From the NCBI RefSeq assembly GCF_016785185.1, contig NZ_JAEKDY010000012.1: a stretch of 48,687 nucleotides of DNA, one strand, 5' to 3'. Below are positions 26,691 to 36,438 of this stretch, piece after piece. The notes under the pieces were generated by a model, which was not told the DNA's origin, searched no databases, and worked only from the letters and a program-made list of their open reading frames with translations. Position 1 is the stretch's first letter; each line of letters opens with the position of its first letter. This DNA comes from Heyndrickxia sporothermodurans. GTDB lineage: Bacteria; Bacillota; Bacilli; Bacillales; Bacillaceae_C. Position numbers and translations under genes: made by a program.

Positions 26691-27579
26691 TTATACAAAA
26701 AGAGAAGTTCTATTTATAATTATTTCTTCCCCACAACCCGGACGGAATGCAACTGCGTTTTCAGATGTGACCACCCGTCCTTTGTGTACCATTATAGCTA
26801 GTCTATCATAATCATAATGAATCCCTTTTTGTTCAGCAACTATCTTGTTTTTAAAATATAGATTATAGTTTATTTCTCCACCAATATGCAAATCTCCTCT
26901 TTTTGGATATAGACCAAATTTCTTCAAATTTTTCACAGATATTGGCGTTTTTTTCTTGAATTTCATCAAATAATCTAGGGATTTTTTCCTCATCCAATAC
27001 TTCATTCCATCTTTTTATAATGGTTTTCCGTTTCGTGTCTTTATTTGACAATATTGCTGGAATTAAAATTGGATTATACGGAAACATCGCTTCTCGGATC
27101 CACCCCCAAGGCATTTGAGATAGTAAAGATTCATCATCCAGTTCCACAAAGATTATTGCTATTTTCTCCTTTTTACATTTGCGTATTAGACTTGGGGAGA
27201 TTATTTTTATTGGAAGCCTTAATGCTAAAACATAATCAACAGGACTGTTTAGCAGTGATACTCTCTTTTTGTGAAGCTCTCGATCAAATTGATATTCGTA
27301 TTGAATAGAAAAGGGAGTAATGATTGTGTGACACCCCTTTAATAAATAATGTCTTTTGGAGTATTGTTTTAATAACTGAAAGTTTTCACTGGGGAGATGG
27401 GAATCGAGCATGACATGAGTTGGAGTCATAATAAAAGATGAAACATCCATTTTCAAAATTGGCGTTTTAACGTTTGCAGGTTTAATCGATTGGACTGCAT
27501 TATTTTTAATATAAAAGGAGATATTTTTTATACATTCTTCCTCTTCGGAATAAACATTTGCCCTTTCAATAATATACAT
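26691..27579 (-). pseudogene. Amidohydrolase-like protein, split by a +1 frameshift
   Basis: The upstream part (ATG 27579, preceded by GGAGGGG) resembles the N-terminus of dihydroorotase-type amidohydrolases, but the metal motif DxHxH is reduced to DSHLP. The frame runs out at 26863. The correct family ending, FGLYPKRGDLHIGGE, continues in the next frame to a stop at 26691. The shift lies at seven A (minus strand; T7 at 26948-26954): removing one A joins EIQEK to TPISVKNLKKFGLYP and gives a 295-residue protein. It lies between ypiA and aroE, where B. subtilis has no gene. Alternatives are a sequencing error, or transcriptional slippage restoring the frame. Confidence 0.65.
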
Positions 27580-27657
27580 GATTTCCCCTCCATCGAAATG
27601 GTATATAGACAAGCTATGCACCAAAAGAGGGGAAAATGACATTGAAATTAACTATAA

Positions 27658-28953
27658 TTACTTAGTTGCTAGCAGTTGATGTAAATCTTCAAAAAATGTC
27701 GGATAGGAAACGTTTATTGCGTCCGTGCCTTCAAGATGGACAGTGTCTTTTGAAATTAACGAAGCAATACCCAACATCATTCCTATTCGATGGTCGCCAT
27801 GGCTATGAACATGTCCACCGTTTAACTGGACTTTGCCCTTAATTATCATTCCATCGTTTGTTGCTTCAATATCTGCTCCTAAAGTTTTCAACTCTTTTAC
27901 AACAGTATCAATACGATTCGTTTCTTTCACTTTTAATTCTTCAGCATTTTTAATAATCGTCGTTCCTTCAGCCTGTGTCGCAAGAAGGGCAATAATTGGC
28001 AATTCGTCTATTAAACGCGGAATTAAGTCCCCGCCAATCTCTATTCCTTTTAAATTTGATGTTTTAACCGTGATGTTTCCTACAGGTTCATACGTTTGGT
28101 CGCAATTTTCTTCAATATGAATGTCTCCACCCATTTCTTTTAAAACTTCAATAATACCAATCCTTGTTGGATTTAGTCCTACATTTTCCAATACTACCTC
28201 ACTATTATTGATTAAGGCCGCAGCTACCATAAAAAACGCAGCAGAAGATATATCTCCGGGGACATCTATTTTCGCTCCATGGAGCTCCTGTTTCCCTGTT
28301 ATTTTAATCGTATGTTGCTCTAATTTTATTTTGCCGCCGAATTGTTTAATCATTCTCTCTGTGTGATCTCGCGTAGAAACCGGTTCAATAATTGTCGTTT
28401 CACCATCAATTTGTAATGCCGCTAGTAATAATGCTGATTTTACTTGGGCGCTAGCTACAGGCATCTCGTATTGTATTGGCTTTAATTGGCCTCCAACAAT
28501 CGATAAAGGAGTGTAATTACCTTGATTACGTCCTTGAATAATTGCTCCCATTTCTTGGAGGGGTTGTGTTACTCGATGCATAGGTCTTTTCGCTATCGAC
28601 TCATCGCCAATAATAACTGTATGGAATGGTCTTCCCGCTAATAAACCAAGAATAAGGCGTGTAGTAGTGCCTGAATTACCCACATCCAATATGTCGACAG
28701 GCTCTATTAAACCATCGAATCCCGTTCCATATATTCTAATCTCATCGATTGATTCCTCTATTTTTACACCTAATTTTCGAAAGCATTCGATTGTACTTCG
28801 ACAGTCCGCTCCTTGTAAAAAGTTACGAACGATAGTGACTCCATTTGCGATTGCACCAAACATAATAGCCCGGTGTGAGATTGATTTATCTCCCGGAACT
28901 TTAATTGTTCCTTTTAGTCCTTTATTTGCTGGATGAAGCTCAGTTACACTCAT
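27658..28953 (-). CDS. aroE: 3-phosphoshikimate 1-carboxyvinyltransferase (EPSP synthase)
   Basis: 431 residues from the ATG at 28953 (B. subtilis AroE 428). A competing ATG at 28965 overlaps the AAAGGTGAT ribosome binding site; the frame is open further upstream, but that part overlaps tyrA. GDKSISHRA (21-29, Lys23), DVGNSGTTTRL, SIAKRPMHR, SAQVKSA and LNPTRIG are present and point to a class II enzyme. It condenses shikimate-3-phosphate and PEP. Last gene of the aromatic operon. Same function as E. coli aroA. Confidence 0.95.
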   Translation of the reverse strand: MSVTELHPANKGLKGTIKVPGDKSISHRAIMFGAIANGVTIVRNFLQGADCRSTIECFRKLGVKIEESIDEIRIYGTGFDGLIEPVDILDVGNSGTTTRLILGLLAGRPFHTVIIGDESIAKRPMHRVTQPLQEMGAIIQGRNQGNYTPLSIVGGQLKPIQYEMPVASAQVKSALLLAALQIDGETTIIEPVSTRDHTERMIKQFGGKIKLEQHTIKITGKQELHGAKIDVPGDISSAAFFMVAAALINNSEVVLENVGLNPTRIGIIEVLKEMGGDIHIEENCDQTYEPVGNITVKTSNLKGIEIGGDLIPRLIDELPIIALLATQAEGTTIIKNAEELKVKETNRIDTVVKELKTLGADIEATNDGMIIKGKVQLNGGHVHSHGDHRIGMMLGIASLISKDTVHLEGTDAINVSYPTFFEDLHQLLATK

Positions 28954-28990
28954 TTCATTTTTCATCACCTTTATTTCAATCTTTTTCAGT

Positions 28991-30094
28991 TTATTGGATA
29001 AATAATTCATAGGAAGTCCGGTTTTCCAAACATTTTTTTGCGTTTTCACGGTCTTCAGCATTTTGAAAACTGATTCGCAGAACACCATAAATATCTTCAC
29101 GCGTTTCCAAAATTCGAACATTTGTAATGCTAATGCTTTCTTCTGCTAAATATCCTGTTATTTCAGAAATTACACCCGGATAGTCAGGTACATCCACGTA
29201 TAAATCATAAAATGAATGTATAGCACCTTTCGTGTGGACCGGTAATTCGTCTCGATAAGTTTTCGCCTGAATAAAAAACTGAAAAATCCCATCGTAATCT
29301 TCTTGTTCAATCATACTGCGAATATTTTCCATGTCTTGATTCCACTCATTTAACAATCCTAATATTACCTGTTTATTTCTAATTGTAATATCCGACCACA
29401 TACTTGGATTTGATGAAGCAATTCTTGTAATGTCGCGAAATCCACCTGCTGCCAGTCTTGATAACAAAGGATATTTATCTTGATACGTACGAGCTTGGCC
29501 AACGAGTGAGGCAGCAATTATATGCGGAAAGTGACTTAAAATTCCTGTCATTTCATCATGTTCATCAGCTGACAATTCCAAAAACTTCGCATTTGTTCCT
29601 TTAAGTAATTGTTTTAACTCATTTATTCTTCCATTCGATACTTTTGATACAGAAGATAAAATATAAAAAGCATTTTCAAATAAATGTTCTCTCGCAGCTG
29701 TAACACCACTTTTATGAGAACCCGCCATCGGATGACCGCCAATGAAGCAAATCCCTTTTTCCGTTAGGATAGATGCTTTATTAATTATAGATTTCTTCGT
29801 ACTTGCTGTATCGGTTACAATTACATTTTCTCTTAATTGAAAATGTGATAATCGTTCAATCATTTTTTCCGTTTCCACAACAGGGATAGATATAATAATA
29901 AAATCCGCATTTTCCGCACCATGTTGTAAATTATTTTCTTCATGATCAATAACTTTTAAAATTTTCGCTTGATGTGTAGTGTTATGATCCACATCATATC
30001 CGATAATTTTCATATCAGGATACGATTTTTTAATCGATAATGCAATAGATCCTCCTATTAACCCTAAACCTATAATAAAAATATTTCCTTGCAA
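28991..30094 (-). CDS. tyrA: Prephenate dehydrogenase
   Basis: 367 residues. An NAD-binding domain with GLGLIGGS (9-16), the catalytic region GGHPMAGSHKSG, and a C-terminal ACT domain (about 295-367) with VPDYPGVISEITGYLAEE, which suggests feedback control by tyrosine. It converts prephenate to 4-hydroxyphenylpyruvate. The start is a TTG at 30094 with GGGGGAG upstream. Between hisC and aroE as in B. subtilis. Confidence 0.95.
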   Translation of the reverse strand: MQGNIFIIGLGLIGGSIALSIKKSYPDMKIIGYDVDHNTTHQAKILKVIDHEENNLQHGAENADFIIISIPVVETEKMIERLSHFQLRENVIVTDTASTKKSIINKASILTEKGICFIGGHPMAGSHKSGVTAAREHLFENAFYILSSVSKVSNGRINELKQLLKGTNAKFLELSADEHDEMTGILSHFPHIIAASLVGQARTYQDKYPLLSRLAAGGFRDITRIASSNPSMWSDITIRNKQVILGLLNEWNQDMENIRSMIEQEDYDGIFQFFIQAKTYRDELPVHTKGAIHSFYDLYVDVPDYPGVISEITGYLAEESISITNVRILETREDIYGVLRISFQNAEDRENAKKCLENRTSYELFIQ

Positions 30095-30128
30095 AAACGT
30101 CTCCCCCTGGATGTTATATTAAATATTT

Positions 30129-31232
30129 TCAGTTTTTAATCGCCTGTTTTTCAAGAAATGCCTTCATCGCGTCGATGACACCGCTATTTTGTTCACTCGT
30201 ACCGATCGTTACCCGAATGGATGTAGGAAATCCTAATTGTTTCCCCGAACGGACAATGTACCCTTTTGATAGTAAAAATGTAAAAACATCATCGCCATCA
30301 CATTGAAAATCGATTAAAATAAAATTGCCTTGAGATTGATAGTAATGTAAATTATGTTTTTGACAAAAGTCATAAAATCGTTCCAATTCTTTTTTATTTA
30401 ATGCTGCGCATTGAGAAACAAACTCTTGATCCTTTAATGCCTCCGACGCTACCTTTTGAGCAAGGACATTCGTATTGAATGGTTGCCGAACAGGTTCTAA
30501 CGCACTGATAATTTCTTCGGAAGCTATCCCATAGCCCACTCGAAAACTTGCAAGTCCATAGATTTTAGAAAATGTTCTCGTTACAATTAAATTCGGATAT
30601 TTATCAATAAGCGATAATGCATCATAATAATCATCAGCGTCAACATATTCATAATACGCTTCATCTAAAACAATTAATATATCCTTTGGTACTTGTTGGA
30701 GAAAATTCATCAATTTATCATTAGTGATATACGTACCTGTAGGATTATTGGGACTGCATAACCATACGATAGCTGTTTGGTGATCCAATGCTTTTAGCAT
30801 ATTATCAAGATCATGGTTGCCATCAACTAACGGAATTTCCCGTACTTCCGCACCTTCCATTATTGCATTATGTTTATATTGCGAAAAAGTTGGACATGCC
30901 ATAACTGTATTTTTTCCCGGCTCAAGAAGGGCCTTTGAAATGATTTGTAATAATTCATCTGTGCCATTTGAGAAGATTAGCTGGGTAGGTTTAACACCAA
31001 GAAATTTGGCAGCTTCTTCGCGAAGATTAGTAGCGTATCCATCAGGATAATAGGAAAACGTTGATGTTGCATCCTCTTCCAGAACTTTTTTTACTTTTTC
31101 GGAAAATCCATAGGGGTTTTCATTAGAAGCCAATTTAAATATTTCTTTAAGATTATACATTTTTTTCACTTCGTCAATGGATTTACCTGGCTGATAAGCA
31201 TGTAAATTAACTATTTGATTTTTCCATTTCAT
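30129..31232 (-). CDS. hisC: Histidinol-phosphate / aromatic aminotransferase
   Basis: 367 residues, PLP aminotransferase with the lysine at Lys223 (RTFSKIYGLASFRVGYG), Asp190 (VLDEAYYEY) and SPNNPTG (160-166). In Bacillus this enzyme serves both histidine synthesis and the last step to Tyr/Phe, which explains its place beside tyrA. The ATG at 31232 follows GGTAGGTGG, which overlaps the aroH stop. In B. subtilis six trp genes precede hisC; here aroH does. Confidence 0.95.
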   Translation of the reverse strand: MKWKNQIVNLHAYQPGKSIDEVKKMYNLKEIFKLASNENPYGFSEKVKKVLEEDATSTFSYYPDGYATNLREEAAKFLGVKPTQLIFSNGTDELLQIISKALLEPGKNTVMACPTFSQYKHNAIMEGAEVREIPLVDGNHDLDNMLKALDHQTAIVWLCSPNNPTGTYITNDKLMNFLQQVPKDILIVLDEAYYEYVDADDYYDALSLIDKYPNLIVTRTFSKIYGLASFRVGYGIASEEIISALEPVRQPFNTNVLAQKVASEALKDQEFVSQCAALNKKELERFYDFCQKHNLHYYQSQGNFILIDFQCDGDDVFTFLLSKGYIVRSGKQLGFPTSIRVTIGTSEQNSGVIDAMKAFLEKQAIKN

Positions 31233-31241
31233 TATATCCAC

Positions 31242-31610
31242 CTACCTATTTTTTTGGAGATCCGGTCGTAAAATCTTTGTATTTTTTAAATATACATGGT
31301 TAATCTCGTGCTGTTTACTTTCAGTGTTTATGTGCATCATAATGCGAATACAAAGTGGTAAACCCCCATCTACATTGATTTCCTTCATACACATTACTGG
31401 TACATATATCCAAGAAGGGAATCTACGTAATGCTTTTGCCGGAAAAGTAGCATCAATATCATCGGTTACTGATATGAAAACAGAAGCAACATTCGTTGCT
31501 TCTAAATTATTTTGTTCTATCATTTCTTGCACTAATGTTTCAGTAGCTTCAATTATTTCCTTTTCCTTATTTTCAGAAACAGTCGTTGCTCCTCTAACCC
31601 CGCGAATCAT
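31242..31610 (-). CDS. aroH: Chorismate mutase, monofunctional AroH type
   Basis: 122 residues. It rearranges chorismate to prephenate. RGVRGATTV at the N-terminus, CMKEINVDGG and CIRIMMH carry the active-site arginines, Cys and Glu of the B. subtilis enzyme (Arg7, Cys75, Glu78, Arg90 in its numbering). The C-terminus is slightly shorter than in B. subtilis (127). The next gene, hisC, starts 9 bp after the stop codon, with no trp genes between. Confidence 0.95.
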   Translation of the reverse strand: MIRGVRGATTVSENKEKEIIEATETLVQEMIEQNNLEATNVASVFISVTDDIDATFPAKALRRFPSWIYVPVMCMKEINVDGGLPLCIRIMMHINTESKQHEINHVYLKNTKILRPDLQKNR

Positions 31611-31626
31611 GCTATTCCCCCTCTTG

Positions 31627-32685
31627 TTACTCGGATAATTTATAAAAGGTATCCTCCAAAAGGCTTTTTTCTACTTCAAACATAGTCGGTTTACCAATTT
31701 CTTCTAGAAGGACGAAGGCAGGCTTTCCTGATGTAGACTTTTTATCCCTTTTCATTAATTCATATAAAGTGTTAAATTCCATAGAAGAAGGGATTCGCCA
31801 TTTATAATCTAATTTTTCTATCCAGTTAATAAAAGACTGAATATCAAAGGTTAGTCCTAAAAGATGTTTACTCAGTATTAACGCATAAACCATTCCACAC
31901 ATAACTGATTCTCCGTGTGTAAGCTCGCCAAAACCGGCTTTTGCTTCTATTGCATGTCCTAATGTATGCCCAAAATTCAAATATGCCCGAATCCCTGTTT
32001 CCTTTTCGTCTTTGCTTACAAACGATGATTTAATCTCAATTCCCTTTTTCAAGTATTTGGCCAGTTGAATATTGTCTAAGTGATTTAAAGAGGACAAATT
32101 CTCCATTAACTCTTGCAAAAAAGCCGGATCTGCAATTAAACCATGCTTAATCACTTCAGCAAAGCCGCTTCTAACTTGTCTTTCCGGCAAACTATGTAAA
32201 AAATTCGTATCATAAATCACCATCTCAGGTTGATAAAAAGCTCCTACCATGTTTTTACCAAGTGGATGATTAATTGCCACTTTTCCACCAACCGCGCTAT
32301 CATGGGCTAAAATGGTCGTTGGAATTTGTATAAACGGAATCCCGCGCATATATGTAGCGGCTACAAAACCAGCAAGGTCTCCAACTGCTCCTCCACCGAA
32401 AGCAAGAATTACGGATTTTCGATCAAGACCGTTTTTTAATGCAAAAGAAAGACAGTCTTCATAAATTTTAAATGTTTTTGCTTTCTCACCGCTAGGAGTT
32501 GTATAAACAATCAGATTAGGAAGCTGTTCAATTAGTGTCCCTAAATGCAACTTACTTACTGTTTCATCCGTAATTAACATGATTTTAGTATATTCTTCTA
32601 GGCAACTGGATAAAAGATGCATAATATCAGAACCAATGTAAACAGGGTAGTTTTTTGATGCTGTATGAATAGCTACTTTTTCCAT
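31627..32685 (-). CDS. aroB: 3-dehydroquinate synthase
   Basis: 352 residues. NAD- and metal-dependent cyclisation of DAHP in the shikimate pathway. GGGAVGDLAGFVAATYMRG, HDSAVGGKVAINHP and the metal-binding histidines in LNFGHTLGHAIE are intact. The ATG directly follows the aroF stop codon, so the pair is probably translationally coupled. Confidence 0.96.
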   Translation of the reverse strand: MEKVAIHTASKNYPVYIGSDIMHLLSSCLEEYTKIMLITDETVSKLHLGTLIEQLPNLIVYTTPSGEKAKTFKIYEDCLSFALKNGLDRKSVILAFGGGAVGDLAGFVAATYMRGIPFIQIPTTILAHDSAVGGKVAINHPLGKNMVGAFYQPEMVIYDTNFLHSLPERQVRSGFAEVIKHGLIADPAFLQELMENLSSLNHLDNIQLAKYLKKGIEIKSSFVSKDEKETGIRAYLNFGHTLGHAIEAKAGFGELTHGESVMCGMVYALILSKHLLGLTFDIQSFINWIEKLDYKWRIPSSMEFNTLYELMKRDKKSTSGKPAFVLLEEIGKPTMFEVEKSLLEDTFYKLSE

Positions 32686-33858
32686 TTAAAACTTCCTGCC
32701 GTTCGCTTTTTCTTGCTCTACTAGTTCTTTTAGTGTACTAAAACGATCACTATAGTATTGGTTAACTATTGCATCAGCTACTTCCCAAGCAACAACTGCT
32801 TCAGCTACAACACTAGCAGCGGGAACTGCACAACTATCAGAACGTTCAATACTAGCCGTAAATGGCTCCTTCGTATCAATATCCACACTTTGCAAAGGTT
32901 TATATAAAGTAGGAATTGGTTTCATGACACCTCGAACAACTATAGGCATACCGGTCGTCATGCCACCTTCAAATCCACCTAGTCGGTTTGTTTTTCTTTT
33001 ATAACCTGTTTCTTTATTCCATATGATCTCATCATGTACTTTGCTGCCCGGTTTTCTTGCCATTTCAAATCCCAGGCCAAATTCTACGCCTTTAAATGCA
33101 TTAATACTAATGATGGCACTTGCAATTTTCGCATCAAGTTTACGGTCATAATGGACATAACTACCTAATCCAGAAGGCACTCCTTCAACGATAACTTCCA
33201 CGATACCGCCGATGGAATCACCATCCTTTTTAGCTTGGTCAATCGCTTCCATCATTTTAGCTTCAGCCGTTTCGTCAAAACAACGAACTGGCGAATTTTC
33301 GGTTTTTTCCTTTAATTCTTGTAAAGAAGTATATTCGGCTGGATTCGCACGAATTCCACCTATCTCTAGAACATGTCCGGCTACTTCAATACCTAATAAA
33401 GATAAAAGCTTTTTAGCAACCGCACCGGCAGCAACTCTTACTGTCGTTTCCCTTGCAGATGACCGTTCAAGGACATTTCGCATATCACGATGACCGTATT
33501 TTATTCCACCAACTAAATCAGCATGCCCTGGTCTTGGACGTGTTACTTTTCTTTTAATTTCTTCCGCTTGTCCATCCTCTAATGGGGGTATACCCATAAT
33601 CTTTGTCCAATGCTTCCAATCATTGTTCTCGACGGCAAGCGTTACCGGAGAACCTAAAGTAACCCCATGTCGGACACCACTTACGATATTGGCCTGGTCT
33701 GTTTCAATTTGCATTCTTCTTCCCCGTCCATGACCTTTTTGTCTTCGGGCAAGTTCATAGTTAATATCTTCTGCCGTTAGCGGCATACCTGCCGGCAATC
33801 CTTCAATAATTGTTGTAAGTTGCGGGCCATGAGATTCACCTGCTGTTAAATACCTCAT
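32686..33858 (-). CDS. aroF: Chorismate synthase
   Basis: 390 residues, FMN-dependent conversion of EPSP to chorismate. GESHGPQL at the N-terminus, RRQKGHGRGRRM, RPRPGHADL and the ARETTVRVAAGA segment are family signatures. It is the first gene of aroF-aroB-aroH-hisC-tyrA-aroE, with GGAGGAACATT before the ATG and a plausible TATGAT -10 element about 45 bp upstream. Same function as E. coli aroC. Confidence 0.96.
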   Translation of the reverse strand: MRYLTAGESHGPQLTTIIEGLPAGMPLTAEDINYELARRQKGHGRGRRMQIETDQANIVSGVRHGVTLGSPVTLAVENNDWKHWTKIMGIPPLEDGQAEEIKRKVTRPRPGHADLVGGIKYGHRDMRNVLERSSARETTVRVAAGAVAKKLLSLLGIEVAGHVLEIGGIRANPAEYTSLQELKEKTENSPVRCFDETAEAKMMEAIDQAKKDGDSIGGIVEVIVEGVPSGLGSYVHYDRKLDAKIASAIISINAFKGVEFGLGFEMARKPGSKVHDEIIWNKETGYKRKTNRLGGFEGGMTTGMPIVVRGVMKPIPTLYKPLQSVDIDTKEPFTASIERSDSCAVPAASVVAEAVVAWEVADAIVNQYYSDRFSTLKELVEQEKANGRKF

Positions 33859-34013
33859 AATGTTCCTCCTTTTAGCACTTTAAAGGATTTATGTATCACT
33901 ATATCATAACTTCCAATATAGATAAACTAAAAAATTTCGAATCTTTGCGAAAATAACAAAGGCACGAAATATACATCTTATTTATCTATTCTTCGTATCG
34001 ATCGTAGCATCAC

Positions 34014-34787
34014 TTACATTTTTTTATAAAAAAATGTGTCTTCAATCGTAAAATTATAGGATTGCGGATTAAAGATTTGTTCAGTACTTCCTACAAATAA
34101 AGTTCCCCCCGTTCGAAGTGCGGAATTAAATTTATGATAAAGAAGATCTTTTGCCTCTTCCGTAAAATAAATTAAAACATTTCTGCATACGATTAAATCA
34201 AAATTTGATTCAAAGGAATCCGCAAGTAAATTATGTTGTTTAAAAGTCACGGTTTTTTTTATTTCATCTGAGACCCGATAATACGTGCCTTCTAGTGTAA
34301 AGTATTTTTTCTTCATTTCTACGGGAACTTCATTTAACGACCTTTCCGGGTATATTCCGATTTTCGCTTTTTCGATTGCGTTACTATCTAAATCAGTAGC
34401 CAATATAGAGATGCTAGATAAAGGTATATATTTAGATAATACCATTGCTATTGTATAAGGTTCCTCACCGGTTGACGAAGCGGCGGACCATATTTTTAAT
34501 GACTTCCTTTCAGCTAATAAACGTGGGAATATTTTATTTTCCAAAACGTCCCACCTCTGTTTGTTACGATAAAACTCGGAAACGTTTATCGTCATTCTGT
34601 CTAAAAATTCATGTAAAATGTCAGAATTAGCATTCATAGATTGAAAGTATTCTTGAAATGAGGTATATCCTTTTTTTTCATACAATGATGTTAACCGTCT
34701 TTTCATTTGTGCCTCTTTATATAAAGACAAATCAATATTTGTTTTTCTTTTTACTTGGCTGATAAATTCTTTGTAATCAATACTCAT
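34014..34787 (-). CDS. cheR: Chemotaxis protein methyltransferase CheR
   Basis: 257 residues. An N-terminal helical domain (about 1-70) is followed by a SAM-dependent methyltransferase domain with SAASSTGEEPYTIAM and CRNVLIYF. It methylates glutamates on chemoreceptors. This suggests a motile or formerly motile organism; no receptor is in the window. It lies between ndk and aroF as in B. subtilis, with GGGAGATTAGAC before the ATG. Confidence 0.94.
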   Translation of the reverse strand: MSIDYKEFISQVKRKTNIDLSLYKEAQMKRRLTSLYEKKGYTSFQEYFQSMNANSDILHEFLDRMTINVSEFYRNKQRWDVLENKIFPRLLAERKSLKIWSAASSTGEEPYTIAMVLSKYIPLSSISILATDLDSNAIEKAKIGIYPERSLNEVPVEMKKKYFTLEGTYYRVSDEIKKTVTFKQHNLLADSFESNFDLIVCRNVLIYFTEEAKDLLYHKFNSALRTGGTLFVGSTEQIFNPQSYNFTIEDTFFYKKM

Positions 34788-34876
34788 TGTCTAATCTCCC
34801 ATGAAAAAGTCATCTTTACTTAAGTATAATGAATTTTATATTAAAGTGGATATTTTTTTATTTTCATTGCTATAAA

Positions 34877-34905
34877 AAAAGATCGGCAATTAATGCCGAT
34901 CTTTT
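34877..34905 (-). terminator. Terminator after ndk
   Basis: Perfect 12-bp stem AAAAGATCGGCA (34877-34888) / TGCCGATCTTTT (34894-34905) with T-rich sequence downstream on the minus strand. It ends the hepS-menG-hepT-ndk transcript. Confidence 0.9.
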
Positions 34906-34909
34906 CAGA

Positions 34910-35359
34910 TTAATAAATCCAGTTATTAATTAATTTTGTATATTCCACGAGTTCTTCTTCTTTAAAGAAAAGACCAATTTCTCTTTCCGCACTTTCAGGT
35001 GAATCTGATCCATGAATGATGTTTTTGCCTACCGTTACTCCAAAGTCACCACGAATTGTTCCCGGAGCAGCATCTTTAGGATTTGTAGAACCCATCATTT
35101 GACGTGCAGTTGCAATGACATTTTCTCCTTGCCAAACCATTGCAAATACCGGACTTGAAGTAATGAAGTCGACTAGCTCACCGAAGAAAGGGCGCTCTTT
35201 ATGTTCACCATAATGTTGTTCAGCTAATTCTTTTGAAACGCTCATCAATTTTGCACCAACAAGATGAAATCCCTTTTTCTCGAAACGGGAAACGATTTCA
35301 CCGATTAATTCTCTTTGCACTCCATCAGGTTTTACCATTAAAAAAGTCTTTTCCATCAT
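34910..35359 (-). CDS. ndk: Nucleoside diphosphate kinase
   Basis: 149 residues. It equalises NTP pools by phosphotransfer through His116 in NIIHGSDS. Other family segments: KPDGVQRELIGEI and RPFFGELVDFI. Two adjacent ATG codons follow GGAGG; I use the first, giving MMEKTF as in B. subtilis. Confidence 0.97.
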   Translation of the reverse strand: MMEKTFLMVKPDGVQRELIGEIVSRFEKKGFHLVGAKLMSVSKELAEQHYGEHKERPFFGELVDFITSSPVFAMVWQGENVIATARQMMGSTNPKDAAPGTIRGDFGVTVGKNIIHGSDSPESAEREIGLFFKEEELVEYTKLINNWIY

Positions 35360-35459
35360 TATGCCTCCTACGCTGTATCTCGACTGGACTTATGTATCCT
35401 CGAAAATAGTACCATTATTTACGAGTTTTAGCAATAAGAAAACGCTTCAATTATTCGTT

Positions 35460-36422
35460 CTAGTACTTTCGTTTCCCTATAAAATTGGCAACATCAAAAA
35501 GAGATTTTCTAAAACGATTATTAGGAAGCTTTTCCAATATAGACATTGCTTTCTTTAAATACCTTTGACTCATTTCATATGACTTTTCGATCGCACCTGT
35601 TTTTTTGATCATAGAAATGAGATATTTCATCTCATCTTTAGTTGTACTTTCATTCACTTTCTCAATCATTACTGCAACATCACGATTTTGCATTGCGTAC
35701 AAAACAGGCAAAGTAATATTCCCCTGAAGTAAATCACCACCGGCCGGCTTTCCAAGTTCTTTTTCCGATGCAGTAAAATCTAATATATCATCAGTGATTT
35801 GATAAGACATACCGACATAATAGCCGAACATATATAATTTTTTATGTAATTCTTCATCAGTACCAGCGGCAACGGCTCCTAATTGGCAACTAGCAGCAAT
35901 CAAGATTGCCGTCTTCCTCTTAATTCGACGAAGATAATCTCTTAGATTTTGATTAAAACGATATTTATCTTGTATTTGTTTAATTTCCCCAATACATACT
36001 TCTACCATTGTATCTGCCAAAATTCGATGGGCTGCTGGGTTATTAATCTTTGTCATATACTCAAGGGAACAAGCTAAAATATAATCACCTGCGTACATTG
36101 CGGTACGGTTATCCCATGTAGCTTTTACAGTTGGCTTCCCCCGACGTAATTCTGCATCATCAATTACATCATCATGCACTAGTGAAGCCATATGAATAAG
36201 TTCTAATGAAACTGCAACATTTTTAATCATTTCAATATCATAGTTTCCAAATTTAGCTGATAGTAGAACAAAAATAGGGCGAATTCTTTTTCCACCAGCT
36301 TGAATCAAATTCAAAGAAGCATTTTGTAATAAAGCCGATTCAGATTGTATCGCAGTGATAAGTTCTTTTTCAATAATATCGATATCCGTTTTTAAAAACG
36401 AATACAATCTTTGTAATTTCAT
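35460..36422 (-). CDS. hepT: Heptaprenyl diphosphate synthase component II
   Basis: 320 residues, the catalytic subunit. First Asp-rich motif DDVIDD (84-89) followed by RRGKPT, second motif DDILD (211-215). With HepS it builds the C35 side chain of menaquinone-7. It follows menG by 16 bp. Confidence 0.95.
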   Translation of the reverse strand: MKLQRLYSFLKTDIDIIEKELITAIQSESALLQNASLNLIQAGGKRIRPIFVLLSAKFGNYDIEMIKNVAVSLELIHMASLVHDDVIDDAELRRGKPTVKATWDNRTAMYAGDYILACSLEYMTKINNPAAHRILADTMVEVCIGEIKQIQDKYRFNQNLRDYLRRIKRKTAILIAASCQLGAVAAGTDEELHKKLYMFGYYVGMSYQITDDILDFTASEKELGKPAGGDLLQGNITLPVLYAMQNRDVAVMIEKVNESTTKDEMKYLISMIKKTGAIEKSYEMSQRYLKKAMSILEKLPNNRFRKSLFDVANFIGKRKY

Positions 36423-36438
36423 ATTATTTCCACCCAGC

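Noticed and set aside
28121..28936. Serial + strand open frames opposite aroE
   Set aside because: Antisense frames arising from codon bias of aroE; no start signals.
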